Assembly (NCBI GenBank): GCA_002295635.1
Contig: DBHK01000020.1
Span: 9,785-73,784, forward strand
Direction of reading: 5' to 3'
Length of the DNA: 64,000 bases
Origin: UBA830 sp002295635
Lineage (GTDB): Bacteria; Pseudomonadota; Alphaproteobacteria; MPNO01; UBA830
Shown: positions 62,020 through 64,000 of the stretch, in pieces
Layout of the letters: every line of letters begins with the position of its first letter
Numbering within the stretch: the stretch's first letter is position 1
The notes under the pieces: model-generated
Database searches by the model: none
What the model saw: only the letters and a program-made list of their open reading frames with translations
What the model was told of the DNA's origin: nothing
Program-made: the position numbers and the translations under genes

Positions 62020-63234
62020 ATGGCTAAAGGTAAGCATCCTGTCAGCGCGCTCACTGCCATGCAGATTGCAAAGCTGTCTACCGCGGGGCGCTACGCGGAC
62101 GGCAATGGCCTATATCTGGTTGTTGACACGTCTGGCGCAAAACGCTGGATACTCCGAACGGTAGTACGTGGCCGCAGGCGGGATATGGGGCTCGGCGGTA
62201 TAAGAACAGTATCTCTCGCACAGGCCCGCGCGACGGCCCAGAGATATCGTGCAATAGCCCGCAGCGGCGGTGATCCTCTCGAAGAGCGCCGTCGTGAGAG
62301 CAAGGAAATACCCACCTTTGAAAAGGCCGCAATCACCGTCCATGCAGGCCTGTTACCAAGCTGGAAAAACCCCAAGCATGCGGCACAGTGGATCAATACC
62401 CTTGAGCGGTACGCTTTTCCGTTAATCGGAGCCAGGCCAGTCAGTCAAATCACCTCAGCGGACGTGTTGCGCATTCTATCCCCGATCTGGACGGAGAAAC
62501 CGGAGACCGCAAAGCGCCTTGCCCAGAGGATTTCGGCGGTAATCAAATGGGCGCGCGCCAGCGAATTCTATACAGGCGACGATCCAGTCGAGGCGGCACT
62601 GGCAGGCCTGCCGCGCCAGAAACACGATGTGCGGCACCACGAATCGCTCCACTTCGATCACGTCCCCGAACTTATCCGTAAGCTGAGTGCATGCTCGGCC
62701 AAGCCGGAATCGAAACTAGCTTTGAAATTCTTGGTTCTCACCGCCGCAAGGACCATCGAGGTTCTCGGGGCGAAGTGGGACGAGGTCGATTTTGAAAAGC
62801 GGTTGTGGACCGTCCCGGGAAGCAGGATGAAGACAAAAGAGACGCATCGCGTACCTCTTACCAGCCATGCATTAGACCTATTGGAGCGAGCAAGAGCGCT
62901 GTCACCCAATTCCGAGTTCATCTTCCCCAATCAAATCACCGGGAACCCTCTCTCCTACAACACGCTTCTTTTTGTACTGCAGCGGCGCCTCGGGCTCACG
63001 GCAACGGTCCACGGGTTCCGTTCCAGTTTTAAGGATTGGGCCTCTGAGACAACCAACTTTCCCAACGAAGTGTCCGAGATGGCTTTATCTCACAAGATTA
63101 CCAGCTCGGTAGAGGCTGCTTACCGGCGCGGTGATCTTTTGGAGAAGCGGCGAGAACTGATGGCCGCCTGGGCTGACTATGTATGCGGTGCTAAAGGCCA
63201 AGTGGTCTCGGTAGAATTTAGGTCCGGCGGTTAA
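62020..63234 (+). CDS. int: P4-type tyrosine-recombinase integrase with N-terminal DUF4102 domain
   Basis: A 404-residue site-specific recombinase. N-terminal DUF4102 arm-binding region (PVSALTAMQIAKL; DGNGLYLVVDTSGAKRWILR), a core-binding domain around 90-180, and a catalytic domain with Arg in TAARTIEVLGAKWDEVDF, the HGFRSSFKDWA box, the later His in ALSHKI, and the nucleophile Tyr in SVEAAYRRGD. It starts at ATG 62020; the frame is open upstream to 61996. It reads away from tRNA-Ser into the element, the normal arrangement for tRNA-targeted islands. Confidence 0.95.
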   Translation: MAKGKHPVSALTAMQIAKLSTAGRYADGNGLYLVVDTSGAKRWILRTVVRGRRRDMGLGGIRTVSLAQARATAQRYRAIARSGGDPLEERRRESKEIPTFEKAAITVHAGLLPSWKNPKHAAQWINTLERYAFPLIGARPVSQITSADVLRILSPIWTEKPETAKRLAQRISAVIKWARASEFYTGDDPVEAALAGLPRQKHDVRHHESLHFDHVPELIRKLSACSAKPESKLALKFLVLTAARTIEVLGAKWDEVDFEKRLWTVPGSRMKTKETHRVPLTSHALDLLERARALSPNSEFIFPNQITGNPLSYNTLLFVLQRRLGLTATVHGFRSSFKDWASETTNFPNEVSEMALSHKITSSVEAAYRRGDLLEKRRELMAAWADYVCGAKGQVVSVEFRSGG

Positions 63235-63243
63235 TGGCAGGCA

Positions 63244-63777
63244 ATGGGTAAACCTTACAGAAGGCTTAAGTACGATCCACCCGAGAACTACGCGCACGAC
63301 GATATGATTGAACATGGCGAAGCCGTATCCATGATCACGGATCTCCTAGCCCAGGACGGTGAGCGTTGGGATCGGAGGCGGCAGGTGGACAATCATGTTC
63401 GGTACGCCGTCAAACGAGGATTCCTTGCGACTACTCCCGCGGGACATTTTGAATTTTGTAAGGTAGCGGCATGGGCGAACAGGAGATACGGGGCGGAAAA
63501 CCCTGACATCAGCCGCATGCAACACGGTGAGACCGTAGAGGTTGGCGGAGTGGCAGCGGCGGGAGAAGTCGGTGGAGCGATAGGCTTGGGTTCCCCCGAA
63601 GACTACAAACAGGAACTTGAAGCGTCCCGGCAGGAGAACGAGTGGCTGCGGGTGGCGCTGGCCCAATCAGAAGCGCGAAGAGAACGGGAAAGACCTGACG
63701 CTGAAATAGGCAAAAAAGTGCGCGAAGGTGGAAGAAAAGGGGGTAACTCCCCCAAGGAAATGAGGCTAAGACGCTGA
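63244..63777 (+). CDS. Hypothetical island protein with C-terminal coiled coil
   Basis: A 177-residue protein of unknown function that begins nine bases after the integrase stop. Residues 1-80 look globular (DDMIEHGEAVSMITDLLAQD; RQVDNHVRYAVKRGFLATTP, possibly a small DNA-binding fold), followed by a Gly/Ala-rich linker (GGVAAAGEVGGAIGLG) and a charged helix (about 118-150) with a basic tail. Proteins of this general form are found beside integrases, but I do not recognise the family. Confidence 0.6.
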   Translation: MGKPYRRLKYDPPENYAHDDMIEHGEAVSMITDLLAQDGERWDRRRQVDNHVRYAVKRGFLATTPAGHFEFCKVAAWANRRYGAENPDISRMQHGETVEVGGVAAAGEVGGAIGLGSPEDYKQELEASRQENEWLRVALAQSEARRERERPDAEIGKKVREGGRKGGNSPKEMRLRR

Positions 63778-63886
63778 AAAACGGGCACAAAACCGGCGAT
63801 ACGCCTTAATTTTTTTAAACCTCTCGCTCCGACTTTCAGGCAGCAATCATGGAGGGCCATGTCCAACTAAACCCAAGGAACTTGGC

Positions 63887-64000
63887 ATGAGCCCAACCCA
63901 AAACACGTCACGCTTTCTGCGTCTTCAGCAAATCATCGGTAACAGCAACGCATCCCCCCCTCTGGACCCGATCATTCCGATCTCGGCCTCATCTTGGTGG
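63887..64000 (+). CDS. AlpA-family/excisionase-like DNA-binding protein (start only; runs off window)
   Basis: The frame begins at ATG 63887 behind AAGGAA and is open to the window edge (38 codons). The reading SRFLRLQQIIGN...PPLDPIIPISASSWW matches the start of AlpA-like MerR-fold regulators of P4-type prophages and islands, in which the segment ending in a double Trp opens the helix-turn-helix. Such proteins control excision or expression of the element. Confidence 0.7.
   Translation, partial: MSPTQNTSRFLRLQQIIGNSNASPPLDPIIPISASSWW

Noticed and set aside
61758..62060. 100-codon minus-strand frame across tRNA-Ser
   Set aside because: It is the antisense of the serine tRNA; the GVGFEPT-like peptide it yields is a well-known artefact of tRNA-Ser loci.
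1..64000. CRISPR arrays, insertion sequences, toxin-antitoxin pairs and biosynthetic clusters
   Set aside because: No regularly spaced repeats, transposase genes, or recognisable defence or biosynthetic core genes were seen; the only mobile-element genes are those after tRNA-Ser.

Overview
The window is a chromosomal segment of an alphaproteobacterium, most like a Rhodospirillales-type lineage. The evidence is gene content and order: the ChvG/ChvI two-component pair beside pckA, AddA/AddB instead of RecBCD, a membrane-anchored CycM-type cytochrome c next to kdsB and pheA, the nudC-ffs-dnaX-ybaB-recR block, a System I (ccm) cytochrome c maturation cluster and the tsaE-amgK-murU-addB-addA-trxA cluster. 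LPS (kdsB) and periplasmic binding proteins show a Gram-negative envelope. No species can be named from the sequence alone.

Layout. 1-6741 (minus): a Yej-type peptide ABC transporter with two tandem binding proteins, two permeases and an ATPase that runs off the left edge. 6862-8350 (minus): a histidinol-phosphatase-like enzyme and a membrane-anchored cytochrome c. 8526-10200 (plus): kdsB and pheA. 10239-11150 (minus): nudC. 11262-14373 (plus): the 4.5S SRP RNA, dnaX, ybaB, recR. 14467-21897 (minus): a full set ccmA-B-C-D-E-F-G-H-I with two unusual spacers. 22253-29897 (plus): acnA, a DMT exporter, an oxidoreductase remnant and polA. 29950-37425: an iron-uptake locus, with an FbpA/FbpB Fe(III) transporter pair, a membrane di-iron hydroxylase and a DUF4856 secreted protein on the minus strand, and the ATPase FbpC and a PadR-like regulator on the plus strand, with two Fur-box-like palindromes. 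37484-45655: pckA, a HugZ-like protein, chvI-chvG, rapZ and ahcY. 45935-55039: tsaE-amgK-murU-addB-addA-trxA. 55228-61282: rpmI-rplT-pheS-pheT and lepA. 61792-64000: a tRNA-Ser(GGA) followed by a P4-type integrase, an unknown protein and the start of an AlpA-like regulator; this is the left end of an integrated element that continues beyond the window.

Most of the window is housekeeping. The parts that deserve a second look are the iron locus at 33.6-37.4 kb (split transporter, DUF4856 protein with a calcium-loop-like motif, strong hairpin between two apparent sub-operons, Fur-box candidates over predicted promoters and a second palindrome suggesting PadR autoregulation), the apparent absence of hprK and PTS genes from the chvG-rapZ-ahcY interval where relatives usually carry them, and the tRNA-Ser island boundary. 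All functional calls rest on motif and family recognition by eye; no database search was run.
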